Shown here in pieces: positions 44,026-56,000 of a DNA stretch of 64,000 nucleotides. Where the stretch lies: positions 310,001-374,000 of the forward strand of contig JAWHQI010000075.1 of NCBI GenBank assembly GCA_033032865.1, read 5' to 3'. The stretch's first letter is position 1. Every line of letters begins with the position of its first letter. Source of the DNA: Dactylorhiza incarnata. Lineage: Eukaryota; Streptophyta; Magnoliopsida; Asparagales; Orchidaceae. A program made the translations under genes and the position numbers. Below the pieces are notes generated by a model, which saw only the letters and a program-made list of their open reading frames with translations, did not search any database and was not told the origin of the DNA.

Positions 44026-46033
44026 TGTAACACCCTTCTAGTACAAATAATATAACAGTAGGTCCGGCCGGGACCCCACGCTATACTAACCACACTAGCT
44101 AGGCGTTAAAAGGAGATATACAGAAGAGAACTACACCATAGTACTAACATAAACGGAAGCATAAGGATTTAACATTTCTATTAGAATAGTCCACTATCAC
44201 AGGAATGAAACAATAAAGTGAGAGTTACGGCCTTAAGGCCTTACATTCCAAAACGTACAAAACTCTCTAAACATACATCGGCGCGCAGGCCGACAAAACA
44301 TGAAAAGCAGAAAAGAGGCTGGACTTCGAGGGCCAACGCAGCAAAAAGGGCCACCGCCCGCTATTTCCCGCTAGGCTCACCTGTACCTGCATAAGAAGAT
44401 TCCACCAAGAGGTGGCAAACAAAGCAACGGTCAGCACAGCTGACCAAATTATAATGACCCCACCCCTTTCTCGGGGTGGCAGAGCTTCTTCCCTGCAAAC
44501 AAGTCGTACTAGCAGCAAGTAGTACTAAGGAAGGTGCAAACTATACAAGGTGAGGTTTCAAGCACAATCAATCTTCTAGGTGTAGCAATAAATAGAGTTG
44601 ATCCTGGGAATGCACATGATGTTGGTTGGGTTCACCCGAAGGTTCCCCACAACCGCCTAAGCAACGCATGAGGCTAATCATAACATCAATCCAAAACCAT
44701 GACCATGGGTTCTCACGACCACACGTAACCAGCTAAGCTAAAGAGCTTAGTGAACGCTTGAGCATTTACCTATTGGAGGAACCCTCCCAAACAGGTCTAT
44801 CCCATGATCACACGGCGTCCCGAGGTTTCCCCCTCTCGCCGATACGCATGGTGCGGGTTCGGTACAAGCTTGTGCCCAAATCATCGCGTTAACAACAACG
44901 ATGCGGGTGTAGCTTTACTTCGGCCCGTTCGCAAGGAAACACCGACGGGTGTTCCCAATCACAATAAGATACACACCTAAACCAACCAAGTGGACTTAGG
45001 CTTCACTAGAACAACCAACGAAGGAGGTATACAACGACTCACTTCAATTTCGTGGTGAAGGTTTGCATTCCACCACTCTCCAAGCAAGGGGCTTTCATTA
45101 GGATCTTCACACGACGCCTAATCTCAAGTCCCGCAATACTATAGATGATCTCACAGAGTCATTCTCCGGCACGCATTCTAGGCCTAACCTAAATGCAACG
45201 TCGCAAATTAAGCATCACCAATTCGGGCTAACGACCACGAATAGGCTTCACACACAATGCCTAAATCTGCATGACTACCGGATTTCTAAATGCAATATGC
45301 CGGGGACGGACACAATCGACCCGGAGTTCCGAAGAACTAGAGGAAATCCTACACTTCACCTATTTGGTGAAAGGGAGTCCTCATGCACTCATAGAAAAAG
45401 AAAGAGAGTACAAAGAACACGTCATAAGACCGGGAGAAAGAATCGTTACCCTTGGAGCTCTCTTCCCCGCCATAGATCTGAGATCCCACTCTGAGAGAAA
45501 GAACCGCGCCGGGCTGCACTTTCCAGATCTGGTAATGGCTCGCGAAACGGAGCTCCGGATCTCCGTCAATGGCGGAATCTCCTTCTTCTTCCTCCTTGCC
45601 CTTTCTTCTTTCTCTAGCTTAGGAGAGAGGAAAGCTATGGAAATATGAGGGATTAACCCCTCTCCAAAGCCCTAAGACCCCCCAGCAACAACTCACAGCC
45701 GTTGGATCAAATTCCAAAGATTTTGATCGGTCGGATCGTCTTCTCTGCTCTTCTTTACGGAGCGGAATAAATAGGGCGCACGATCACTGGCACACTACCA
45801 GTGGTCGTGCGCGAAGAGGAGAAATGGTCATGCGCACTGCTTTGGACAGTGAGCATTCCGACAGCTCTCTTTGCCTCGACAAGAGCGCACGATCACTGGC
45901 TCACGACCAGTGGTCGTGCGTGAAGAGGAAATATGGTCGTGCGCACTGCTTTGACTGAGAAATTTCAGCCTACTCCGAGCGCAGCACTACAACTCCGCCT
46001 ACCTCGCTGAACTATGATTTTTTGGGTGTTACA
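44026..46033 (-). repeat. 3' LTR of the Tekay-like element
   Basis: 2008 bp. The minus-strand TATA is TATTTATT at 45766-45773. Immediately upstream on that strand (45775-45955) the GCGCACGATC ... GGTCGTGCGC array occurs, as in the Athila-type LTRs. Confidence 0.93.
45775..45955. promoter_or_regulatory. GCGCACGATC palindrome array in the Tekay-like LTR
   Basis: GCGCACGATCACTGG, CCAGTGGTCGTGCGCG and ATGGTCGTGCGCACTGC recur in two blocks (45775-45840, 45888-45950). The other LTR has the same at 52438-52590. The half-site equals that of the Athila-type LTR array (11515-11880). Confidence 0.75.
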
Positions 46034-46050
46034 ACTCCACCTCCCTTAAA
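46034..46050 (-). other. Polypurine tract of the Tekay-like element
   Basis: The minus strand reads AAGGGAGGTGGAGT directly before the 3' LTR TGTAACACCC. Confidence 0.85.
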
Positions 46051-46081
46051 AGAATTTCGTCCCGAAATTTCGAAAACAGTA

Positions 46082-47210
46082 TTAGCAGAAATTACAGCTA
46101 TAATTACCTGAGAGAAATACCTCGGGGTACTCCGCAAGCATGGACTGCTCTCTTTCCCAAGAGAGTTCCTCTCGCCCACAATTTTTCCAACGGACTTTCA
46201 CCATCCGAATGGACTTGCTCCGCAACTGCTTCACTTCAGGTTCTTCAATGCAAATGGGTTTGACTTTCGTCGCTAGCCCACCATCTACCGACACTTCGCT
46301 GACCGCAGCAACAAGATTTGGATCCTTTACAGCCTTCCGCAACACAGAGATGTGGAATACATCATGCAACCCGCTCAGCTCTGAAGATAGAGCAAGCCAG
46401 TAGGCAGCTTCACCAATGCGCTCCAAGATCACGAACGGTCCTAAGTACCTCAGACTTAGCTTTTTCAAGCGTCGGATCCTCGATACTCCTTTGAACAGTT
46501 TGATCTTGAGATAAACCCAGTCGCCAACGGCAAACTCGACATTCCGATGATTTACATTGTTGTATTTTGCCTGCCGATCTTGGGCAATGAGCAATCGCTC
46601 CCGAATAGCCCGAATCGATGTATTTGCCTCCTCCACATCCTTGCGTTTCAACAACTAAGTGTCGCCCGTTTCAGCCCAAGATAACGGTGTGCGACATTCC
46701 TACCATAAAGAGCCTCGAAAGGGGCCATCTTTATACTTGCTTGGTAGCTGTTGTTGTAAGAAAACTCAATCATATAGAGATTGTCCTCCCATCTCTTTCC
46801 GAAGTCCAGGGCGCATATCCTCAGCATGTCCTCCATCGTCCTATTGGTCCTTTCGGTCTGTCCATCTGTTTGCGGGTGGAAGGTCGTGCTAAACTTTAGC
46901 TTGGTACCCAATAATTGATGAATCAACCTCCAATCATTTGATGTGAACCGCCCATCGCGATCACTGATGATGCTACGGGGAATCCTGTGCAACTATACGA
47001 TGTTATCGACGTACAACTTTGCCAGCTTCTCCATAGAATCATCCTTCCAGTTTGGAATAATGTGTGATACCTTTGTTAATCGGTCCACGATCACCCAGAT
47101 GGCGTCGTTTCCATGTTACGATTTCGGCAATCCGTGCACGAAATCCATAGAAATATCATCGAACTTCCATTCTGGAATCGGCAATGACTTCAGAAACCCA
47201 CCGGGACGTT
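46082..47210 (-). pseudogene. Chromovirus integrase core, C-terminus and chromodomain-like tail
   Basis: After a frameshift near 47270 the integrase reads [22 protein letters not shown] and AIWVIVDRLTKV, with stops. 46992-46648 gives IISDRDGRFTS (Asp) and TDGQTERTNRT (Glu) with 35 residues between, then FSYNNSYQASIKMAPFEALYG. 46654-46082 gives the C-terminus: AVGDWVYLKIKLFKGV, LSLRYLGPFVILERIG, GLHDVFHISVLRK, then VKVRWKNCGREELSWERE...YPEVF, the group II chromodomain-like segment of Tekay/Del pol. Such domains are thought to steer insertion toward chromatin marks. Confidence 0.88.
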
Positions 47211-47890
47211 GACATTCCACCTTCACCAACGCGCAAGTATGACACTTGGCCACATAGAGGGCAATGTCTTTCTTCATACCCGACCACCAAGAGTTTCTTC
47301 ATATCCATGTACATTTTCGTGCTCCCAGGGTGGATCGAGTACTTGGTATGATGAGCCTCGTACATCAACTCCGCCCGTAATGTACCAACATTTGGGACGC
47401 ACAATCTGCCATTCTTCCACATAAGGCCATCTTCGAAAGAGAAATCAGCGTTTGACCCAACAACGGTCTCCGCTTTATAGCGTTTCATGCTCTCATCCAG
47501 CTCCAATGCTCGTCGAACTCGGTCGGCGAGGTCGTATTGAACCTCCATCCAGTTCAAGCATGTTGAAGGATACGCTCTTCTATCGACGCAAATGATCTCC
47601 ATAACTTCTAGCTCGCGGATTAGACGCTCATCGTGCATCAAAATCAAATTTGCTTGAGCAGGAGCCCGACGACTCAACGCGTCCGCAACTACATTTCCCT
47701 TGCCAGGAGTATATTTGATGTCGAAGGTGTAGTCCCCAAGGAATTCCATCCACCTCCTCTGACGCATATTCAACTCCCTTTGATCCAGCAGGTACTTGAG
47801 GCTCTTGTGGTCAGTAAAGATATCGATCTTCACGCCATACAAATAATGCCTCCAAAGCTTGAGGGAGAAAACCACGGCCGCTAGCTCCAA
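47156..47890 (-). pseudogene. Chromovirus RNase H and integrase zinc-domain start
   Basis: [31 protein letters not shown] (~25-36), [12 protein letters not shown] (~64-75), then the integrase N-terminal [15 protein letters not shown]. After ~47290 the frame is shifted: the true zinc-domain continuation ([15 protein letters not shown]) lies in another frame. A TGA just upstream (47930-47932), where the family has Arg ([13 protein letters not shown]), separates it from RT; CGA to TGA would explain it. Confidence 0.9.
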
Positions 47891-47929
47891 ATCATAGACC
47901 GGGTAGTTCCTTTCATGAACCTTCAGTTG

Positions 47930-48535
47930 TCAGGAGCCGTAGGCAATTACCTTTTCGAACTGCACTAGGACACAACCCAAACCACTCCCCAAGGCGTCAC
48001 TATAAATTTCGTAGCCTTCCGTACCACATGGCGAGCATAGAATGGGCGCCGTGGTCAGACGGCTCTTCAGTTCTTCAAAAGCTCGAGCGCACTCGGGCGA
48101 CCAGTCGAACTTGTGATCTTTCCTAGTCAGTTTAGTGAGAGGGAGTGCGACACTCGAGAAGTTCTCCACAAAGCGCCTATAATAGCCGGCAAGTCCTAAG
48201 AAACTTCGGACTTCCGCTACATTTTTCAACACAGGCCAAGCTCGGATCGCTTCTATTTTCGACGGATCAACCGCAATTCCATCCCCACTAACAACATGTC
48301 CCAGGAATGCTACTGATGATAGCCAAAATTCGAACTTGGAGAACTTGGCATATAATTGACTCCTCCTCAGGGTGCTCAAAATTGCGTGCAGATGCTCTGC
48401 ATGCTCCTCCTCCGACTGAGAGTATACCAAAATGTCGTCGATGAAGACGATCACAAATTGATCCAAATACACTCGGAACGTTCTATTCATTAAGTCCATA
48501 AATACCGACGCTGCATTAGATAGACCGAACGGCAT
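47930..48535 (-). pseudogene. Chromovirus reverse transcriptase, C-terminal half
   Basis: [17 protein letters not shown], catalytic FIDDILVYS (~31-39), [54 protein letters not shown] and the RNase H start [16 protein letters not shown]. It is in frame with the segment upstream (48695-49276) across a TAA. Confidence 0.92.
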
Positions 48536-48694
48536 AACGGTGAACTCATAGTGCCCAAAGCGGGTACTGAACGCTGTCTTTGGAATATCACATTCCCTTA
48601 TACGCAGTTGGTAATAGCCGGACCTTAAGTCTAGCTTAGAGTATATCGTCGACCCAACCAGTTGGTCGAATAAATTGTCGATTCTTGTAATCGG

Positions 48695-49276
48695 TTATCG
48701 GTTCTTCTCGGTCAACTTATTCAGATCTCGATAGTCGATACATAGACGCAAGCTCCCGTCCTTCTTTTTCACAAAGAGGACCGGTGCACTACAAGGTGAT
48801 GAACTTGGACGTACGTAGACTTGCTCTAGCAGCTCTTGCAATTGAACCTTCAGCTCTGCCAATTCCTTTGGCGCTATCCGGTACGGTGAGCGGGCCACAG
48901 GCTTGGCACCTGGCACCAGCTCAATACAGAAATCAATCTCCCGCTGAGGCGGAGCCCTAGGGAGTTCGTTAGGAAACACATCGGCGTACTCTGCTACAAC
49001 TGGGACATCGCATAACCTGGGCTTTTTCTCCGAAGCCTCCAACAGAGTGAAGAACAATTCCGCACCCTTTCTCACCTTCACACGGCTCTTCCTATCCGCA
49101 CTCATGCGAGACCCGTTAGGTAGCACTAACTCCAATCTATCTTTTGCTAAGGCTGACGGCACTCCGATTCGCACCACGAAGCCCGTAGACAGAAAAGAGT
49201 GCGATGCTCTTGTATCAAATAGAGCTCTAGCCCGATAGTTGAAAATTAGGACGAAACCTAATTGCACACAAATCAA
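48695..49276 (-). pseudogene. Chromovirus protease and reverse transcriptase N-terminal half
   Basis: The protease motif reads [13 protein letters not shown] (Asp at ~21), with Arg in place of the Gly of DTGASHSF, which should inactivate it. RT starts with [35 protein letters not shown]. The TAA at 48695 stands where the family has Tyr (KNRYPLPRIDD), and the frame continues beyond it. Confidence 0.9.
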
Positions 49277-49413
49277 ACATAAAGTCGCACAACAGTATCA
49301 ATCACACATAGCTATGTAAAAGCTAACATTTAATTCATACATGTGACGACATCAGTTTGTCGTATGGCTTCTTGCTGGCCAAGCGAGTAAACTCTCGGCT
49401 GGGTTGGAATGTG

Positions 49414-50559
49414 CTAGGAAGCAGCAGACTCCGCAGCTTTTCCCTTTTCTACATGACTCGCAGCACGAGCATAGTCCATCGCTCGGTTCTCTGGCCTCGG
49501 GGGACCACTGCAACACACGCTTGCTTTGTGTCCCACCTTTCCGCAAGTGAAACATGTAATTGGACCACGTGCAGTCGTAGCTCCCGACACATTTGAGCGA
49601 GTTGGTTCCGCAGACTTGAACTTCCTTTTGTTCCTCCTGAACTCAGATTTGGATTGAGAGGTCGGCGCATGAAATTCAGGTTTCTTTGCCACGCCCTTTG
49701 CTTGTACTCTCTTCATGTCCAACTCCAGAGATCTGGCGCTTTGCACCATCATATGGAAGCCAAACGTCATTGGGCCTGCCAGGAGCAGCCTCAACTCATC
49801 CCGAAGACCTTCATAAAACTTGTTCGTCTTCATTTCCTCATCTTCCACCAAAAACCCCGCATAGCGGCCCAATCTAGTGAACTCGTGCAAGTACTCGTCC
49901 ACCGAGCTATCGCCTTGAGTTAACTTCAAGAACAGGTTCTGCAACGCAATGCGTTGGGCAAAGGGAATATATCTCTGAAGAAACGACTTTGAGAACTCCA
50001 CCAAAGTGATCTCGGTAATACCCTTACCTTCAAACTTATGCGCTTCCTGTTCGGCCCACCAAAGCTCTGCTTCTCCGTTAAGGAGAAAGGTGGCTAGGGT
50101 GACCATCATAGCTTCTTCCGTTGCTGTCGCCGTTAGAGTTTTTCTAACCGTTGACAGCCAGTACTCTGCCTCCGTTGGGGATTCGGTCCCCGAGAAAGTT
50201 GGAGGGTGGAAGCTTAGAAAGTGTTGCAGTTGTTGATCACGCACTCGCGCAACAGCTACACGCTCTACACGATGCTCCACCCTTGGCACCACCGCAGGTT
50301 CCACTGCATCCACTGGCACAGGGGTCTCCATCCTCGGTTCCACCGCAGGTTCCACTGCAGGTTCGATCACCGGGGCCGCATCTGTAATAGGCGTAGCAGT
50401 TTGTGCAAGCCTTTGCAGTTGAGCATTAATCATCGCGAAGACAGCTTCTGCGATTAACCTGATCATCTCAGCAGGAGGAGTGGTCGCTGGCACCTCAGCC
50501 GACGCACTACTTTCAGCGGTGTTACGGGGTCGAGACTGCCCCGCAACACTCCTAGTCAC
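49414..50559 (-). pseudogene. Chromovirus gag with CCHC zinc knuckle
   Basis: 381 codons are open. An Ala/Pro/Glu-rich N-terminus contains a VEPAVEPR repeat (~65-100). Then comes the Retrotrans_gag domain (FLSFHPPTFSGTESP, AEYWLSTVRKTL, LWWAEQEAHKFEG, ITLVEFSKSFLQRYIP, SSVDEYLHEFTRLGRYAGF). A Lys-rich stretch and the knuckle CFTCGKVGHKASVC (~336-349) follow. The start at 50559 is ~220 bases from the 5' LTR. Gag itself is uninterrupted, but it is out of frame with protease and the pol that follows is broken, so I treat the whole as a pseudogene. Confidence 0.88.
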
Positions 50560-50770
50560 CTATAATCGTGCAATACACAATTTAGTGACCGAAAACATAG
50601 CAAACAACAATCATGGAACGCTCAGGTTCCGCAAACAAGTATGTTTTTCCATTCCTAAGTGGACATTCTTATTAGTTTTTGTCGTTCTAAGTGAATGCAC
50701 ATCCCGTGCACACCACCCCTTAAAAGGAATTCGTCCTGAATTCGCTAAACTACGGATCGACGCCCTATGT

Positions 50771-50782
50771 ACGATACCAAAT
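50771..50782 (-). other. Partial tRNA-iMet primer-binding site
   Basis: After the 5' LTR the minus strand reads ATTTGGTATCGTAC: seven to eight bases of the TGGTATCAGAG PBS. It is weaker than the copia sites in this window. Confidence 0.65.
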
Positions 50783-52673
50783 TGTAACGCCCTTCTAGTA
50801 CAAATAATATAACAGTAGGTCCGGCCGGGACCCCACGCTATACTAACCACACTAGCTATGCGTTAAAAGGAGATATACAGAAGAGAACTACACCAGAGTA
50901 CTAACATAAACGAAAGCATAAGGATTTAACATTTCTATTAGAATAGTCCACTATCACAGGAATGAAACAATAAAGTGAGAGTTACGGCCTTAAGGCCTTA
51001 CATTCCAAAACGTACAAAACTCTCTAAACATACATCGGCGCGCAGGCTGGCAAAACATGAAAAGCAGAAAAGAGGCTGGCCTTCGAGGGCCAACGCAGCA
51101 AAAAGGGCCACCTTTCTCGGGGTGGCGGAGCTTCTTCCCTGCAAACAAGTCGTACTAGCAGCAAGTAGTATTAAGGAAGTTGCAAACTACACAAGGTGAG
51201 GTTTCAAGTACAATCAATCTTCTAGGTGTAGCAACAAATAGAGTTTATCCTGGGAATGCACATGATGTTGGTTGGGTTCACCCGAAGGTTCCCCACAACT
51301 GCCTAAGCAACGCATGAGGCTAATCATAACATCAATCCAAAACCATGACCGTGGGTTCTCACGACCACACGTAACCAGCTAAGCTAAAGAGCTTAGTGAA
51401 CGCTTGAGCATTTACCTATTGGAGGAACCCTCCCAAACAGGTCAATCCCAAGATCACACAGCGTCCCGAGGTTTCCCCCTCTTGCCGATACAAATGGTGC
51501 GGGTTCGGTACAAGCATATGCCCGTTGCTCAAATCATTGCGTTAACAACAACGATGCGGGTGTAGCTTTACTTCTGCCCGTTCGCAAGGAAACACCGACG
51601 GGTGTTCCCAATCACAATAAGTTGCGCACCTAAACCAACCAAGTGGACTTAGGCTTCACTAGAACAACCAACGAAGGAGGTATACAACGACTCACTTCAA
51701 TTTCGTGGTGAAGGTTTGCATTCCACCACTCTCCATGCAAGGGGCTTTCATTAGGATCTTCACATGACGCCTAATCTCAAGTCCCGCAATACTATAGATG
51801 ATCTCACGGAGTCATTCTCCGACACACATTCTAGGCCTAACCTAAATGCAACGTCGCAAATAAAGCATCACCGATTCTGGCTCACGACCACGAATAGGCT
51901 TCACACACAATGCCTAAATCTGCACGACTACCGGATTTCAAAATACAATATGCCGGGGACGGACATAATCGACCCGGAGTTCCGAAGAACTAGAGGAAAT
52001 CCTATACTTCACCCATTTGGTGAAAGGGAGTCCTCATGCAAGCATAGAAAAAGAAAGAGAGGACAAAGAACACGTCCTAAGACCGAGAGAAAGAATCGTT
52101 ACCCTTGGAGCTCTTTTCCCCGCCATAGATCAGAGATCCCACTCGGAGAGAAAGAACTGCGCCGGGCTGCACTTTCCAGATCTGGGAGCGGCTCGCGAAA
52201 TGGAGCTTCGAAGCTCCGTCAATGGCGGAATCTCCTTCTTCTTCCTCGTTGCCCTTTCTTCTTTCTATAGCTTAGGAGAGAGGAAAGCTATGGAAATATG
52301 AGGGATTATCTCCTCTCCAAAGCCCTAAGACCCCCCCCCCCCCCCCAGCAACAGCTCACAGCCGTTGGATCAAATTCCAAATATTTTGATCAGTCGGATC
52401 GTCTTCTCCGCTCTTCTTTACGGAGCAGAATAAACAGGGTGCACGATCACTGGCACACAACCAGTGGTCGTGCGCATTGCTTTGGACAGTGAGCATTCCG
52501 ACAACTCTCTTTGCCTCGACAAGAGCGCACGATCCCTGGCTCATGACCAGTGGTCATGCGCGAAGAGGAAATATGGTCGTGCGCACTGCTTTGACTAAGA
52601 AATTTCAGCCTACTCTGAGCGCAGCACTACCACTCCGCCTACCTCGCTGAACTACGATTTTTGGGGTGTTACA
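50783..52673 (-). repeat. 5' LTR of the Tekay-like element
   Basis: 1891 bp, starting TGTAACGCCC and ending GGGTGTTACA on the plus strand. The palindrome array is at 52438-52590. A C-run at 52331-52347 is short (about six C) in the other LTR. Confidence 0.92.
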
Positions 52674-53048
52674 GGGTTTGCATGACGTCTTCCACGTCCC
52701 CTCCCGTAGGAGAGCTCTACTACGGCCATAGCAGCATATATCTATTATGAATGGGCCAGTAACTTCTGACCGATCAGTTTGCGCAGAGCCGATCAGGATA
52801 CATGGCACAAAGATGCGGGTCTTGCGGCGCAAGAAGGTTCTGTGGGTAAAGGTCATGTAGAGAAATTATGGCCAGGAGGAGAACACCTGGGATTCATTAG
52901 ACTTGATGCAGCACAATTATACGGAGCTCTTTGTGTCAGGTATAATTTATTTCTTAAGGGATGTTATATTCAAACAGTTGCGGTAGAAGCCCCGCAGGCC
53001 TAACCTGAATTTCAGGGAAAAAATTATTATTTTTTGTTTATAGGGATT
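52674..53048 (+). pseudogene. gypsy integrase tail relic (copy B, right part)
   Basis: Resumes GLHDVFHVPSRRR and then WVKVM-stop-RNYGQEEN, matching 1036-1409. It shares the TAG with copy A. Confidence 0.82.
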
Positions 53049-56000
53049 TGTAACATCCCCCAAACAACTAGACCCATAGGATGATTTTTTCATGACTAGG
53101 GCATGATGAAACCATAGGAAGCACAAAGGGAGCATACAAGTTTGGAAGGAAGGAGGAAACCACCTTGGTCTACAAATAGCAATTTCTAGTTACCAAGCTT
53201 AGGGTTAGACTTTAGGGCCACACCTTGACCCTTTGACCCCACCATGACATACCTAACCTATTAAGGGGTCCCTTAGAGCACTAAGAACCCATTGGGATCA
53301 ACCAAAGTGGCCAAGTTGACCAAAGTCAACCCTAACCTTAAATTGGTCAAACTAGCCTAATTTGGGTCAATTGGCCTCCACCATGCAAAATTGACATTTA
53401 CCCTACACTTATAGGGATATTAGGGACCCAATGGACCAAAAAGCCCCATCTTGGGGCCACCAATTTGGCCAATTTGACCTAAGTCAACTCTAGCCCTGTT
53501 TTGGTCAAATTGCCCTATTGTGAGTCAATTGGCCTCCACCTTACCAAATTGACCCTACCTAGACCTTCCTAACCCTTAGGGGATGCCCATGGGTCACTAT
53601 CTACCCATTGGGGTCAACCCAAATGGTCAAACTGACCAAAGTCAACTCCACCCTAAATTTAGGTCAAAATGACATATTTTGACCTAATCAAGCCCAACCC
53701 ACTTGGGCTAGACCCAATTGAAGTGGTCCACTAGCTAATGGGGTTGGGAGTTACAGAAATTTCCATTCAATTTCAAGAAATTCGGTCAGGAGAGAGAAAC
53801 CTCCATTTTCCCCAAAAATGGAGGAGAGAGAAAGAGAGGGAGTAATGGCATTCATGGCCTTGGGAGGCCAATTTATCTCCCAATTGATGGGAATTCATCT
53901 CCCCTGGGTGTTAGAAGAAGGTTATGAGTTTTTCCAGGCCATATGGTGGATGAATTGATGAGATTTCAGTTTTCCAAAGAAGCCTTAATGACCATAGACG
54001 AAACTTTCCCCCTCAAATTCCCCCTATACAGCCCCCCATTATCAAATCCAACTCCACCATTAGCTTCAAAAGGTGGAAGGCAGTCGAAATCATATATTGG
54101 ATCGAAGGTTTTGGTGGAGAATGGAGAGATTGGGCAAGCTCGTCGGAGAAGGGAAAAGCCATGGTCGGGCACCGCCGCCATCGTCGTCGGGCTCCAATAA
54201 AGGTCCTCCCCTCCACCTCTATCTCTGTGGATAAATTTTAGATCAAAATAAGAGAGAAATCGGGCTCAATTGAACTCGATCAGGTGAACGAAAATCTGAA
54301 ATTTCCATGGATTTTCTTCCCGTTGGGTTCGCCGAAATCGGCCCCTCCGGTGGCCTTGCCTCCGCCCGGCGTTAGCCACCACCTCAATGGAGCTGGTGGT
54401 GGTGGCCGGCCAGGGAGGTGGCTGGATGGCCTGGAAAATGAGGGAGGAAGTGGTACAGGCGCAGCGAATCTGGACCGTCATCTAGAGGAGGAAGATGAAG
54501 CGATGTCGTTGATTTGTACAGGAAAATATAAAAGTTTATTTTAATATTCCTTTTTTCTGTATTATTATTAGCTGTAGATAGAAATAATTATTTAAAATAC
54601 TTAGGCCCCCCTGCTGGAAAAAATTTCAACACCAAAGTTGTAGCCCTTTGAGTCTAATATATTTTAAAATTATTTTCAGCCCAATAGGAGTAGTGGTTCG
54701 ACCACAACACTCAAAATGGTTCAACATGTCAAAAAGGCTGACCTGACCTTGATCTAAGTGCCCACACTAAACCAGCCATCCAAATGGCCTGAAATTTGGA
54801 GCATAGTCTAATTATACATACCTACTAATTATATCCAAAAATGGGAATTTTTGGATGAAATGTTTCTAAAGTTTTTGAAACAATTTAATAATCCATATAT
54901 TAATTAATTATAGGTCTTAATGACCTCCAATCCCCTCCAAATTTTAGTGGGTGCTCTTTAGGGTTATTATATGACCCTGGTAAAAATTTCAGCCTAATTG
55001 GGACTGATTTGGTTGGTTAATTAGTTAACCGTTTGGTCAAACTAGGTCAAACTAGGTCAAAAGTGCACATGATGGAATTAGGTGGTCAAATCTCATCAAA
55101 GTGGTGTGAAACTTTGGCCACTGGTTTAGGATTATCGCATAAGGCACCCCCATGAGTAATTTGGGGTGATGTGGGGTGCATATGCCCTAGGACCCTAGTT
55201 CAAACCTTAGGGTTGCACTTTAAGCCTTGTGAAGGACATATGGACATATGTCCTTGAATGGTCATGGAACTTGGTAGAAAAGTTTATAGGGTGCAAATAT
55301 GCCCTAGGAAATTTTATAAGAATTTTAGGAACACTTATCCCCATTGATTTAGGTTATAACCTTTTTAGGGAACCTTCTTATAAAAGAAATTTACATGCTC
55401 AAATTATCTTGGATGTTGGTGAAAGTTTGGTAGTACCCTCATAATTATGATATATACCTCTGGTAATTTTTGTGTATTTAATGAATTGATTTAATTAGTA
55501 CTTCATTCACAAGTCATCTATTTTGTCTTAGGATTACGATAAATTAATGAGGGCCAAATATCCTCTAGAAAATTATGAAACTTGGTGGTAGGACATATTA
55601 GGTCATTAGAGAGCTCTGTGATTTTTGGTATAATTTTTGGAATTATTTATCAGTAGGTTACTACACAATTTTCTCTTGTATGAGTTTACTTGGAATATTT
55701 AATTATGTGACTAATTTGTTCTAATAAATTCTGAAATTTAGTCAGTAGACCTTTCTGATCAATATTAAGTTCTGGTAATTTTGCCATAATTTTTGGACAA
55801 GTGTTTTTGGTGGTTCCTTCTTTAATTTCTAATTTTGGATAAATACTCAATATTATAATTAGAGGTCAACACCTTACTGTAAAATTGTGAGATTCTGAAT
55901 TTACTGTTATTTTGACATCATAGACTTTCCATAATTTTATGGGGGCCTTATCATAGGAAGATCTTACACTTCATGTTCAATTTCATACTTGGTCAATGTT

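Larger units (their letters stand above)
44026..52673 (-). mobile_element. Complete Tekay/Del-like chromovirus element
   Basis: 8.65 kb. The LTRs are 44026-46033 and 50783-52673, with long inverted termini TGTAACACCC...GGGTGTTACA. The TSD is TGGTT/GGGTT (44021-44025, 52674-52678), and the undisturbed copy A has GGGTT. Gag-pol is on the minus strand in gypsy order, ending in a group II chromodomain-like tail. Pol has a mutated protease motif, several stops and frameshifts. It sits within the integrase relic of copy B, and rejoining the flanks restores copy A's sequence. The right LTR lacks ~117 bp present in the left one (about 44345-44465). Confidence 0.93.

Noticed and set aside
44267..44518. 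Small ORFs in the Tekay-like LTRs
   Set aside because: They lie in LTR sequence that is deleted or frame-shifted in the partner LTR (51000-51200).
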